From Chryseobacterium sp. c4a (GTDB lineage Bacteria; Bacteroidota; Bacteroidia; Flavobacteriales; Weeksellaceae), in assembly GCF_009900745.1 (NCBI RefSeq), contig NZ_WXVU01000022.1, positions 30,949 through 94,948 of the forward strand: 64,000 nt of DNA, given 5' to 3'. Under the pieces are notes generated by a model, which worked only from the letters and a program-made list of their open reading frames with translations, did no database searches and was not told the DNA's origin. The first letter of the stretch is position 1. Every line of letters begins with the position of its first letter. Position numbers and translations under genes: made by a program. Below, piece after piece: positions 49,367-57,590 of this stretch.

Positions 49367-50977
49367 TTATTTATCTATTTTGAAATATTCTTCAGTTTGT
49401 ACAATCATTTTTAAGGAAAGCCACCAAAGATAAATACCGTAATAGTTTATTTCTAATGGAGAAATTAATCCATGAGATATTTTGTTCCTAAAATTTACAC
49501 TATTACCATCTACTAAAAAGTTGTTTAATTCTAATAATAAATTTTTTTCACAAATACCATCAAGCATCTTCCCGTTTTCCTCCGTATTTAATACACCGCC
49601 TAAGGTATTGTCGTTCTGGATATCATCTGAAAGTCTGATAGTATTTCTATTATTTGCTTCTATAATGTACTTCAAACTATTTTCAATTTGAGGGAGAAGG
49701 AGATGTGATGCAAGTATAAAATTATTTTGAAATCCAGTGTAAATTCCTTCAATAAATAAATATTCTCTATCTTTTGGAATGAATGGACTGTTACATTCGC
49801 TAATCATTTCTGCCACCCAATCTCTGGATACTTTTACATCCAAATCCATTATATATTTAATTTCTTGGATTAATGAAACTGTAGTATTTCTATAATGTTC
49901 CCTTTTTTGGTTCACATTATAATCTTCTGAATTTGAGATACCGCTAACTGTTCCTTTGTTTGTAATTTGTATACTTTCTGGAAAATATTGCTGATATATG
50001 GGAGCCTTTGCTTGTTTTTCAATCAAACCTATATCAAAAACAGGATGCCGAATGAGAAAAATAAATCCACTATTGAAATCTTCAATATTTTGTTCTGCTA
50101 TTAGTTGGAATATATTTAATTTTGATTTGCTAGCAATGCCAATCATTGATATAATTTCAACTTCTTTTTTTTGTTGATCTTTTATTTTTTTTTCAAGCCT
50201 AGTTTTGAAACTTTCATCTACTGCAATTTTATTTATTAGTTTTAACGCATCTAGATAAGTAGATAATATATTAGGATTATATGTAAGGGTATCTTTATCT
50301 ATTTGATTTGCATAATAATCAGCCTCTTTTTCTAAGCATAATGCTGTTTCTATTTTGAGTTGATTATTACTAAAATAGCTCAATTTATTTAGTGCCTGAA
50401 TGTAATGAGTAGCATTATCATATTGGTTTATTTTAAAACTTTCTTCTAACTTAACTATAAAATAATCTTTGAGCTTTTCTGAAGAAACTTTTTGAATTAG
50501 AAGATTGATGGAAGCACTTAAAAGTCTTAATTGATAATATGATGATTCTAATCTAAAAATTATTTGTAGTATTTTCTCTTCTAATCGTGTAAGATCTTGT
50601 TTAAAAATAGATTTTACTTTTCGTATTAATTCCAAGGAACGAATTAGATAATCTAATTCATCAGTCCTTTCATATATTCTTATATAAGAGTCTACAGCAT
50701 TTTTTATACAATTTAATTTATCCTTGTCCCCAATAATAAACTTTATATCATTAATCCTAGCTGATATTTCAATATTTTCAATTTGTATCTCAGGTAAAAT
50801 ATATTCAGGGTTTTCTAAAAGATTTTTAAAACTGTCATCTGTAAGTTTACAATTAACGAGCTGATATAAATGATTTATTTTTTTATTAGCTAAATTATTT
50901 CTCCAGAGTTTAAATAAAGTAATATTTAATTCTCTTGAATATTCATTTTTAGGGATTTGTTCAGACAGTTCATTCAT
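49367..50977 (-). CDS. DUF4209-type protein with a C-terminal HEPN-like RNase motif
   Basis: A 536-residue protein. Residues 1-330 are helical repeats (for example LIRSLELIRKVKSIFKQDLTRLEEKILQIIF), the C-terminal ~100 residues fit DUF4209: NFILASHLLLPQIENSLKYIIEANN, then LNNFLVDGNSVNFRNKISHGLISPLEINYYGIYLWWLSLKMI. Arg497-Asn498 and His502 (RNKISH) make the RX4-6H signature of HEPN nucleases, which often cut RNA in toxin-antitoxin and phage-defence systems. A XRE regulator precedes it and an unknown protein follows. Role in defence is inference from motif and context. Confidence 0.75.
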   Translation of the reverse strand: MNELSEQIPKNEYSRELNITLFKLWRNNLANKKINHLYQLVNCKLTDDSFKNLLENPEYILPEIQIENIEISARINDIKFIIGDKDKLNCIKNAVDSYIRIYERTDELDYLIRSLELIRKVKSIFKQDLTRLEEKILQIIFRLESSYYQLRLLSASINLLIQKVSSEKLKDYFIVKLEESFKINQYDNATHYIQALNKLSYFSNNQLKIETALCLEKEADYYANQIDKDTLTYNPNILSTYLDALKLINKIAVDESFKTRLEKKIKDQQKKEVEIISMIGIASKSKLNIFQLIAEQNIEDFNSGFIFLIRHPVFDIGLIEKQAKAPIYQQYFPESIQITNKGTVSGISNSEDYNVNQKREHYRNTTVSLIQEIKYIMDLDVKVSRDWVAEMISECNSPFIPKDREYLFIEGIYTGFQNNFILASHLLLPQIENSLKYIIEANNRNTIRLSDDIQNDNTLGGVLNTEENGKMLDGICEKNLLLELNNFLVDGNSVNFRNKISHGLISPLEINYYGIYLWWLSLKMIVQTEEYFKIDK

Positions 50978-51032
50978 TATTTAACAACTCTTAAAGCTTA
51001 AAAGTATTTTTTGACCCTAGTTTATTTAGCTA

Positions 51033-51422
51033 TTAGTTTTTCTCTATCAATCTCTCCAACTTCTCAATCATGTCCTTTTGCTGTTCAAGCATACGCTCAT
51101 AGAGCTCCACCATCTTATCTACAGGATTAAAATTGAAATTAGGATAGTAGTTATAACCATTTGATTGGTCATTGAAGGTATTCGAAATAATATTCACTGC
51201 CTGTTCCTCATCAAAATTCTCAATCGCTTCCGCAGGCACTTTCAATATCTTCGCTACCTGCGCCAGGATATCAGATTCTACGGTTTCTTTCTGTTCTAAA
51301 AGAGAAACTTTCTTCTGATTCCAGTCGTCACCCAATTCAAAAGCTAAGGCTTCCTGTTTGATGCCCAGCATTTCACGGAAACGTTTTATATTTCTACCCT
51401 GATGTATTTTTTTATTTTGCAT
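51033..51422 (-). CDS. XRE-family HTH regulator
   Basis: A protein of 129 residues from MQNKKIHQGRNIKRF (51422); an ATG five codons upstream is possible, but it coincides with the transcription start expected from the TATATTTG box at 51450-51443. HTH_3 domain: IKRFREMLGIKQEALAFELGDDWNQKKVSLLEQKETVESDILAQVAKILKVPAEAIENF. The C-terminal ~55 residues are a coiled coil with MVELYERMLEQQKDMIEKLERL, as in the many XRE proteins of Bacteroidota. Upstream of, and same strand as, the DUF4209 gene (55-nt gap). Confidence 0.88.
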   Translation of the reverse strand: MQNKKIHQGRNIKRFREMLGIKQEALAFELGDDWNQKKVSLLEQKETVESDILAQVAKILKVPAEAIENFDEEQAVNIISNTFNDQSNGYNYYPNFNFNPVDKMVELYERMLEQQKDMIEKLERLIEKN

Positions 51423-51442
51423 ATCTGTGTAACTCATAATAA

Positions 51443-51450
51443 CAAATATA
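51443..51450 (-). promoter_or_regulatory. -7 element of the XRE gene
   Basis: TATATTTG on the minus strand, 20 nt upstream of the preferred start at 51422. No TTG at -33. Confidence 0.5.
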
Positions 51451-51571
51451 AAGTTTTAAAAGATAAGAATAAAGTCCTTTCTTAAAATAAATTATCTCCT
51501 AAAATAGATGCTTTTCAGCATAAAATATCCTATTCATAACTGGTATAGCCCAACAGATATTTCTTGCTTTG

Positions 51572-51817
51572 ATGAAAAACAACAAGATGAGAAAAGTAAT
51601 TATTCGGGGCAAATATAAGATTGTCTCCATTCGTAACCTTACGGTTTCCCATAAATCATTTGAAAGAGCCTATAGAAGGCTGGTTTTCTTCCCGGAAATC
51701 CGCCTTGCAGGGAAGTGGTTGCAGGAGTGTGGTTTTGAACCGGGAGATAAAGTACTGGTGACGGTTCGGAGACATCAGATTATCTTAGAAAAGGAGATGA
51801 ATTATGAAGAGGTGTAA
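51572..51817 (+). CDS. SymE-like toxin family protein
   Basis: An 81-residue protein from the ATG at 51572. The second half, FFPEIRLAGKWLQECGFEPGDKVLVTVRRHQIILEKE, is the SymE pattern (PxIRLxGKWLxxxGFxxGxxVxVxVxxGxIxI), an AbrB-like swapped-hairpin fold; E. coli SymE is an SOS-induced toxin that disrupts nucleic acids. In E. coli an antisense RNA (SymR) represses it; no obvious promoter for such an RNA was found on the minus strand here. Divergent from the XRE gene by 149 nt. Confidence 0.85.
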   Translation: MKNNKMRKVIIRGKYKIVSIRNLTVSHKSFERAYRRLVFFPEIRLAGKWLQECGFEPGDKVLVTVRRHQIILEKEMNYEEV

Positions 51818-52091
51818 ATAAGACAGGTTTCTGGCTGATAATGCTGAGACTTGTTTTTAATCTTTCGCAGATTTCGGAGATCAAGCAGATGATTGGGGAT
51901 TACAATCTATGATATTTGCTTAATCTGTGTGAGGTTTTTAAGTAAATGTAAAGTTAAAGGTATCTCAGTTTTTGAAAGAGCTACCCTGGAAAGGTAGTAT
52001 AATGTAGACGCAAAGTTTTATGATGGTGACAGTATTATTTTTAGGGAGCTAAGAGTGGGCAAGTACACTTGCCTGATGAAGGGTTGTGGAG

Positions 52092-52124
52092 AGAGTTTCG
52101 GCGGCCGCAGGCCGCCGAAACTCT
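52092..52124. repeat. GC-rich 15-bp perfect hairpin
   Basis: AGAGTTTCGGCGGCC (52092-52106) and its exact complement (52110-52124) around a GCA loop. GC content is far above the AT-rich surroundings. No T run follows, so it is not a typical terminator for either strand. Confidence 0.85.
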
Positions 52125-52226
52125 TTATTATAAATTCGGAGATGTTTATTTTCCGATTTTGATAGCTTAATATATTCTTAATGGTTCAAAAATATATAGA
52201 TAAAAAGAGCAGTTGTGAAATAACCT

Positions 52227-52234
52227 TATCTTTG
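52227..52234 (+). promoter_or_regulatory. Possible -7 element of the YdcF gene
   Basis: TATCTTTG, 41 nt upstream of the ATG at 52276. The nearest TTG is only 11 nt up, too close for a -33 box. Confidence 0.4.
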
Positions 52235-52275
52235 CAAATCCAATGTTTTCTGAGCATTAATCAATATTATCATCG

Positions 52276-53058
52276 ATGAAATTTTTACTAGACCTTTTAT
52301 TCCGTGTTTTTCAGCTTTTTACAGAACCTTACTTTTTAGTATTTCTTGCAGTAGTCATTATTGCTCTGCTGAGAAGGAAGAATAAATATAAAAAACTGAG
52401 AATAGGGATTTTTGTATCCGTGGTGGTATTAATCATCTTTATAGGAAATGGCTTTCTGGGAAAATTAACTTCAGGATATCTTCAAAAAAGTTATCTCCAT
52501 ACTCCTGAAATGAAGGTAGCAACTGTTCAGAATCCTATTATTGTAGTGCTGGGTGGTGGAGTTGTAGATATTGACAATACAGAGAAACTGCATACCATGT
52601 CTTACTCCAGAATGGTGGCTGCCTATCAATTGTATCATGAATTTCAAAAAAATAACCAATCCTGTAAAATATTAATTTCCGGAAAGGGAAGAGGTCATAT
52701 TAGTGAAGCAGAATTATTCAGTGAGAATTTTAAACAGATGGGAGTGCCGGATTCTGACTTAATTAAAGAAGATCAAAGTATGAATACCTATCAGAATGCA
52801 AAATTTTCCAACGAGATATTAAAAAAGATGGGAGTTTCCAACCTATATCTGGTGACTTCAGGTTTTCACATGAAAAGATCTGTTGCGCTGTTTCGGACTT
52901 TTGGATTAAAACCTATTCCGCAGGCATCAGATTTTATAGATACTGAAATCACCTGGTTTCCTAACAGTTATAATGCTGCATTTACCTTTGTTATGTTGAA
53001 AGAGGTAGTGGGAATATGGCAGGTGCAGTTATATAACAGTTTGGGAATGAATAAATAA
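52276..53058 (+). CDS. YdcF family protein (DUF218)
   Basis: A 260-residue inner-membrane protein. Two N-terminal membrane helices (LLFRVFQLFTEPYFLVFLAVVIIALL and IGIFVSVVVLIIFIGNGFLG) are followed by the DUF218 domain: PIIVVLGGGVVD, MVAAYQLYHEF, CKILISGKGRG, DSDLIKEDQSMNTYQNAKFS and NLYLVTSGFHMKRSVALFRTFG. E. coli relatives ElyC and SanA act in peptidoglycan or envelope maintenance. The LGGG, SG and SxFH blocks are intact. Single gene. Confidence 0.93.
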   Translation: MKFLLDLLFRVFQLFTEPYFLVFLAVVIIALLRRKNKYKKLRIGIFVSVVVLIIFIGNGFLGKLTSGYLQKSYLHTPEMKVATVQNPIIVVLGGGVVDIDNTEKLHTMSYSRMVAAYQLYHEFQKNNQSCKILISGKGRGHISEAELFSENFKQMGVPDSDLIKEDQSMNTYQNAKFSNEILKKMGVSNLYLVTSGFHMKRSVALFRTFGLKPIPQASDFIDTEITWFPNSYNAAFTFVMLKEVVGIWQVQLYNSLGMNK

Positions 53059-53164
53059 TAAATGTGTTTTTTAAATTTAATGATTTGATTTATAGTATTT
53101 TATATCGAATAAAAATAATTTAATCCATAAAAAAGGATAAATTATTTTTTTACTGATATTTTAT

Positions 53165-53182
53165 ATCGTAATATTGCAATAT
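53165..53182. promoter_or_regulatory. Operator of the ars operon, site 1
   Basis: ATCGTAATATTGC (53165-53177), of which ATATTGCAATAT (53171-53182) is a perfect palindrome, 10 nt before the arsR start. The 13-mer ATCGTAATATTGC recurs at 53541. Confidence 0.6.
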
Positions 53183-53192
53183 ATAAAATGAT

Positions 53193-53519
53193 ATGGGAGC
53201 AACTAAGACAGACCATTTTACAGATGAACAAAATAAAATAGCTACTATTGCTAAAGCATTAGGCCATCCTGCAAGAGTTGCTATTATAGAATATTTGCTA
53301 AAAGTAGACACTTGCATCTGTGGAGATATAGTTAATGAATTACCACTGGCACAAGCAACAGTATCTCAGCATTTAAAAGAATTAAAGAATGCAGGTTTAA
53401 TCAAAGGGAATATTGAAGGTACCGCAATTTGCTATTGCATTGATGAAAATACTTTTGGAATACTCAAAGACTATTTTTCAAAAATTATTCTCACTGTTAC
53501 CAATCAGAAGTGCTGTTAG
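53193..53519 (+). CDS. arsR: ArsR-family arsenic regulator
   Basis: A 108-residue winged-helix repressor. HTH: LGHPARVAIIEYLLKVDTCICGDIVNELPLAQATVSQHLKELKNAGLIKG. The metal box CIC at the start of helix 3 corresponds to the CVC of arsenite-sensing ArsR proteins, and the C-terminal KCC adds two Cys. Binding of arsenite should release DNA. It heads the ars operon and is preceded by a palindrome. Confidence 0.93.
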   Translation: MGATKTDHFTDEQNKIATIAKALGHPARVAIIEYLLKVDTCICGDIVNELPLAQATVSQHLKELKNAGLIKGNIEGTAICYCIDENTFGILKDYFSKIILTVTNQKCC

Positions 53520-53540
53520 GGCATTTTTTTAACCATATGT

Positions 53541-53553
53541 ATCGTAATATTGC
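53541..53553. promoter_or_regulatory. Operator-like repeat inside the ars operon, site 2
   Basis: ATCGTAATATTGC, identical to 53165-53177 over 13 nt, in the arsR-DUF6428 spacer, 23 nt ahead of the start at 53577. It suggests a second ArsR-controlled promoter. Confidence 0.55.
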
Positions 53554-53576
53554 GTTTAACCGATAAATAAAAATTG

Positions 53577-54050
53577 ATGAAATTATCTGAAATCAAAGAA
53601 ATTTTACCAACATTAGAGAATGTAGAATTTCAATTAGAAAATGGAACATTTGTTCCTGAACACTTCCATGTGACAGAAGTAGGAACCGTAACAAAACATT
53701 TTATTGATTGTGGTGGTACGATCCGAATTGAAAAAGTGGTAAACTTCCAATTATGGAATGCTGATGATTTTGAACATCGCCTAAAACCTACAAAACTTCT
53801 GCATATTATCAAGTTGTCAGAAGAGAAACTGGGAATTGATGATGATGAAATTGAGGTTGAGTATCAGAATACAACAATAGGCAAGTTCGATTTAGAGTTT
53901 AATGGGAAAAACTTTGTTCTTAAAAACAAAACAACAGCTTGTCTAGCTCAGGATGCTTGCGGAATTCCTGTGAAAAAAGAAAAAGTAAACTTATCTGAAC
54001 TTTCTACTACTCAAACGTCTTGCTGTACGCCAAATTCTGGGTGTTGCTAA
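53577..54050 (+). CDS. DUF6428 family protein in the ars operon
   Basis: A 157-residue protein starting at the ATG at 53577 (one codon after a TTG in the same frame). It matches the DUF6428 pattern (LENVEFQLENGTFVPEHFHVTEVGTVTKHFIDCGGTIR, then VNFQLWNADDFEHRLKPTKLLHII). The C terminus is Cys-rich (ACGIPVK, SCCTPNSGCC), a likely arsenite-binding tail. Function is not established, but the family is nearly confined to ars operons of Bacteroidota, which supports a role in arsenic detoxification. Confidence 0.88.
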   Translation: MKLSEIKEILPTLENVEFQLENGTFVPEHFHVTEVGTVTKHFIDCGGTIRIEKVVNFQLWNADDFEHRLKPTKLLHIIKLSEEKLGIDDDEIEVEYQNTTIGKFDLEFNGKNFVLKNKTTACLAQDACGIPVKKEKVNLSELSTTQTSCCTPNSGCC

Positions 54051-54077
54051 ATTGAATAAATTAAAATGTAATAAACT

Positions 54078-54689
54078 ATGTATCCAAAACTATTAAAAAC
54101 AATAGAGTTACTAAAAAATCAGGAAATCGGGAAAGATAGAAAAGCTACATTAGCACCATTGGTTGATTTTGTTCAGAAAAGAGTAGAAGAACAAAAAGAA
54201 ATACCCATTAATTTTATTTGTACTCATAATTCAAGAAGAAGCCACTTGTCACAAGTTTGGGCACAGGTTGCAAGTGTTTATTATGACATTCCGAATGTAA
54301 CCTGTTATTCAGGAGGGACTGAAGAAACGGCAATGTTTCCCAAAATCGCAGAGACTTTGAACGAACAGGGATTTTTAATTATGAAAATTTCTGATACGGA
54401 AAATCCTGTATATGCTATTAAATTTGACGAAGACAGGCATCCCATCATAGGTTTTTCTAAAAGATATGACAGTTCTTTTAACCCTATTTCTGGCTTTGCA
54501 GCAATCATGACTTGTTCTCAGGCAGACGGTGGCTGCCCTTTTATTGCTGGAGCTGATAAACGTATTCCTATTACTTTTGAAGATCCCAAAGTTTCTGATG
54601 ATACGCCTGAACAAACAGAGGTATATAGCGAGAGAAGTTTACAGATTGCTGCTGAAATGTTTTACGTTTTTTCACAGATAAAAAAATAA
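54078..54689 (+). CDS. arsC: Low-molecular-weight phosphatase-type arsenate reductase
   Basis: A 203-residue protein of the LMW protein tyrosine phosphatase fold. The P-loop is CTHNSRRS (C-x5-R-S), as in thioredoxin-coupled ArsC; the second loop lies in GGTEETAMFPK, and DDTPEQTEVYSERSLQIAAEM closes the domain. A MTCSQADGGCPF segment supplies further Cys residues for the disulfide cascade. It is longer than the 130-140 residues of classical ArsC, as is usual in Bacteroidota. Reduces As(V) to As(III) for export by the next gene. The symbol is by role. Confidence 0.87.
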   Translation: MYPKLLKTIELLKNQEIGKDRKATLAPLVDFVQKRVEEQKEIPINFICTHNSRRSHLSQVWAQVASVYYDIPNVTCYSGGTEETAMFPKIAETLNEQGFLIMKISDTENPVYAIKFDEDRHPIIGFSKRYDSSFNPISGFAAIMTCSQADGGCPFIAGADKRIPITFEDPKVSDDTPEQTEVYSERSLQIAAEMFYVFSQIKK

Positions 54690-54709
54690 GAATTGATTAA
54701 ACAATTGTA

Positions 54710-55741
54710 ATGCAACCAAAATTAAAATTTCTTGATAGATTCCTTACTCTTTGGATATTTTTGGCGATGTTTTTAGGAATAGGTTTAGGATATTTCTTCC
54801 CTGATATTTCTGAAGTTACCAACTCTCTATCCGTGGGAACTACCAATATTCCATTGGCAATTGGTTTAATAATCATGATGTATCCGCCATTAGCAAAGGT
54901 TGATTATTCACTGCTACCCAAAGTACTTACAGACAAAAAAGTTATTGGAATTTCTTTGTTACTGAATTGGATTATTGGCCCGCTTTTAATGTTTATGCTA
55001 GCAATCCTTTTCCTTAGAGATGAACCTGACTACATGATTGGCTTAATCCTTATTGGTTTAGCAAGATGTATTGCAATGGTACTTGTATGGAATGATCTGG
55101 CAAAAGGTAACCGTGAGTATGGAGCATTATTAGTAGCTCTAAACAGTATATTTCAGGTTTTGAGTTATAGTTTTATGGTTTGGCTTTTTATCAATTTCTT
55201 ACCTGAGAAATTAGGCTTGGCAAATTTTAATATAAATGTGTCAATGAGAGATGTTACGGAAAGTGTTATGATTTATTTGGGGATTCCTTTTTTATTGGGC
55301 TTTTTAAGCCGTTACTTTCTAACTAAACTGAAAGGCTTGGAATGGTACAATAGGAATTTTATTCCTAAAATATCTCCGTTCACTTTATATGCCCTTCTAT
55401 TTACGATTATACTTATGTTTAGTCTGAAAGGAGATAAGATTTTAGAATTACCATTGGATGTTTTAAAAGTAGCAATACCACTAATAGTATATTTTGTATT
55501 AATGTTTTTCGTGAGTTTCTTTATCAATAAGTCATTCAATGTTTCGTATGATAAAAATGCTTCTATAGCTTTTACAGCAACAGGAAATAATTTTGAATTG
55601 GCGATTGCCGTAGCAATTGCTGTATTTGGAATACACTCTCAACAGGCATTTGTAGGGGTAATCGGACCATTAGTTGAAGTACCTGTTTTGATATTGCTTG
55701 TACGGATAAGTTTATGGTTAAAGAAAAAGATTTATAAATAG
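54710..55741 (+). CDS. acr3: ACR3 family arsenite efflux transporter
   Basis: A 343-residue inner-membrane protein with ten helices: LFLAMFLGIGLGYFFPDI, MMYPPLAKVDY, LIGLARCIAMVLVWNDLAKG (with the conserved, essential Cys), NNFELAIAVAIAVFGIHS and a C-terminal KKKIYK tail. The pattern is that of ACR3, which exports arsenite by proton exchange. It follows arsC by 20 nt. Terminator at 55755-55779. Confidence 0.97.
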   Translation: MQPKLKFLDRFLTLWIFLAMFLGIGLGYFFPDISEVTNSLSVGTTNIPLAIGLIIMMYPPLAKVDYSLLPKVLTDKKVIGISLLLNWIIGPLLMFMLAILFLRDEPDYMIGLILIGLARCIAMVLVWNDLAKGNREYGALLVALNSIFQVLSYSFMVWLFINFLPEKLGLANFNINVSMRDVTESVMIYLGIPFLLGFLSRYFLTKLKGLEWYNRNFIPKISPFTLYALLFTIILMFSLKGDKILELPLDVLKVAIPLIVYFVLMFFVSFFINKSFNVSYDKNASIAFTATGNNFELAIAVAIAVFGIHSQQAFVGVIGPLVEVPVLILLVRISLWLKKKIYK

Positions 55742-55754
55742 AAATTTCAATAGA

Positions 55755-55779
55755 ATAGACCTGAATTATTCAGGTCTAT
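55755..55779 (+). terminator. Terminator of the ars operon
   Basis: Perfect 11-bp stem ATAGACCTGAA / TTCAGGTCTAT with a 3-nt loop and a T-rich tail. Confidence 0.9.
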
Positions 55780-55961
55780 TTTCTTATAAATTGCCAAAAA
55801 CATCAAAAAATATCTCATCATTGAACGATAGTCTTATAAATTTGAAAAAATCGAAAAGAAGTCCAAATAATCAGTATTTTTAATCCAGTACCTATGCTAT
55901 CTTACTGAAATTACAGGCGATTTATGGGCAAATTTCATTTTAGGCTAAAATTTTGGAATTT

Positions 55962-56357
55962 TTACATTTTGAAGACATTAAATTTATGGCCATCAGGATC
56001 TGCAAAGACAAAACCATAGAAATTATTTCCGATAGGTTCTGGTTTTGATACAATAGTTCCACCGGCTTTTTCAACTTCTTCAGCCCATTGGTCAACCTGT
56101 TCATTGGTTTCTGCAGACACAGTAAATATGATTTCATTTGAAGTTTGAGAATCACCAAAGGAAACACCTTTTACATTGGTTTCCAGTATATTCTTCAGGA
56201 AGAAATGAATAATAAAATTATTTTCTCCGAAAAAGAAACTTACTAACTCATTAGAAGTGTGAGGATTGTTGGGAGTACATCCTATAGCTTCATAAAATTT
56301 TTGGGTACGTTCCAGGTTGGTAACCGCGAGATTGGCCCAAATCATTTTTGGTTTCAT
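55962..56357 (-). CDS. VOC family protein
   Basis: A 131-residue vicinal-oxygen-chelate domain: MIWANLAVTNLERTQKFYEAIGCTPN, GENNFIIHFFLKN, and QVDQWAEEVEKAGGTIVSKPEPIGNNFYGFVFADPDGHKFNVFKM with the usual DPDGH...F ending. VOC proteins are glyoxalase/dioxygenase/bleomycin-resistance relatives; here the metal ligands are not obvious and the substrate is unknown. Single gene between the ars operon and the SUKH cluster. Confidence 0.9.
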   Translation of the reverse strand: MKPKMIWANLAVTNLERTQKFYEAIGCTPNNPHTSNELVSFFFGENNFIIHFFLKNILETNVKGVSFGDSQTSNEIIFTVSAETNEQVDQWAEEVEKAGGTIVSKPEPIGNNFYGFVFADPDGHKFNVFKM

Positions 56358-56457
56358 AATATTCTATTTTTTGGTTAGGATAAAATTAGTTCCTTTTGAA
56401 AAGATTGAGATTGTCTTGTGACAAGATTTTGTATTTTTAACGAGGAGAATGAAATCT

Positions 56458-57009
56458 ATGGAAGAAATACTTGAAAAATTAGATCTACATATTAAAAAGT
56501 TCAGGCCTGAGTTTTATGATAGGTTAAAAACTTCATTGGTTGAAAATGAAATTCAAAGTATTGAAAATCAGTATGGTATTCGGATTCCGGAAGACCTTGG
56601 AAGGCTTTACCAATGGAAAAACGGGCAGGAGAGCAGTTGTTATGATGCCTTTGTGAATAATTCAATGTTTATCCCTTTGGAAGAGGCGCTTGATATTGCT
56701 CAGGAACTGACTTCGATGATAGGGACAGATTTTGAGATTGAAAACTGGTGGAATGAAAATTGGCTTCCCATTTTCCATAACGGCGGCGGAGACTATATCT
56801 GCTATGATCTCAAAGGTATTTTTACCGGAAATAAAGGACAAATTCTTGAGTTTTGGAACAGAGATGATGATAGAAATGTTATTGCAGCAAATCTTGAGGA
56901 TTTTCTTAGCCAGCTAAACACTTATTATGAAGAGAAATCAGGAGATTTGGATGAATTTTTCACTGTTGAAAGTAAAAAAGGGTATCCTAAGAAATTTAAT
57001 GTGGGTTAA
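56458..57009 (+). CDS. SMI1/KNR4 (SUKH) family protein
   Basis: A 183-residue protein starting at the ATG at 56458 (an in-frame ATG three codons upstream is possible; AGGAG at 56443-56447 better suits 56458). SUKH fold: IESQYGIRIPEDLGRLYQWKNGQE-like, MFIPLEEALDIAQELTS, WLPIFHNGGGDYICYDLKG and GQILEFWNRDDDRNVIAANLEDFLSQL. SUKH proteins often protect against polymorphic nuclease toxins. No toxin gene is seen here. Confidence 0.9.
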   Translation: MEEILEKLDLHIKKFRPEFYDRLKTSLVENEIQSIENQYGIRIPEDLGRLYQWKNGQESSCYDAFVNNSMFIPLEEALDIAQELTSMIGTDFEIENWWNENWLPIFHNGGGDYICYDLKGIFTGNKGQILEFWNRDDDRNVIAANLEDFLSQLNTYYEEKSGDLDEFFTVESKKGYPKKFNVG

Positions 57010-57041
57010 TTTAACATAATATTATTGAAATTATATTGATA

Positions 57042-57587
57042 ATGATGAAGTTAAGAGATGAAATAGAACCGGATTTTGAAATTGCAGAAAAACGATATCC
57101 TGAAGTTTTAAAGCTTATTTTGGAATATACAGAACATTGTGATGAACATGGAGACGAAGACTCCGTTGAATATAAAAAGCTGGAAGACAAGCTTCATTTC
57201 ATGACCGGAAAAGAAATGTCCCGGTTTAATCTTTGGGAATGGTGGGAAGGCGATGGAGCAGAACATCTTTCTTTTGATATCAGTTTACCAGATCCGCAAA
57301 TGCTGACAGATATTACCAAGGATGAGCTGTCCGAAATCATAAGACGAATGAATACTTTTGAGATTCCCGATCCTGATGATGAATCTTTTAAAGGGATTTT
57401 TTACAATTATATATGCTTCGGAAGCGATTATTTTACTGATTTTTTGAAGCTAAATTTCAAAGGGTATGATATTAAACTGTTTCAGGCTCATAAAGATAAA
57501 GACGGTAATTATTATGAGTATAGCCAGGAAGAAATAACAGACGCATTATGGAAAGGCGGACTGAAACACAGTATAGTAAAAAAATAA
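57042..57587 (+). CDS. Hypothetical acidic protein (immunity-like)
   Basis: About 181 residues from the ATG at 57042. It is acidic (EIEPDFEIAEKRYPEVLKLILEYTEHCDEHGDEDS), has a Trp-rich segment (FNLWEWWEGDGAEHLSFDISLPDP) and ends in a Lys-rich helix. No recognised domain. It starts 32 nt after the SUKH gene and its stop is 3 nt ahead of the broken gene at 57591, so the three form a unit typical of immunity-gene tandems. Confidence 0.75.
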   Translation: MMKLRDEIEPDFEIAEKRYPEVLKLILEYTEHCDEHGDEDSVEYKKLEDKLHFMTGKEMSRFNLWEWWEGDGAEHLSFDISLPDPQMLTDITKDELSEIIRRMNTFEIPDPDDESFKGIFYNYICFGSDYFTDFLKLNFKGYDIKLFQAHKDKDGNYYEYSQEEITDALWKGGLKHSIVKK

Positions 57588-57590
57588 AAG

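Larger units (their letters stand above)
51818..52275. other. Spacer with repeat debris and one GC-rich hairpin
   Basis: No gene found. It holds filler DNA (TTTCGCAGATTTCGGAGAT near 51863), a stretch with TAGACGCAAAG near 52003, and a very GC-rich hairpin at 52092-52124. TATCTTTG at 52227-52234 may be the -7 box of the YdcF gene. Confidence 0.5.
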
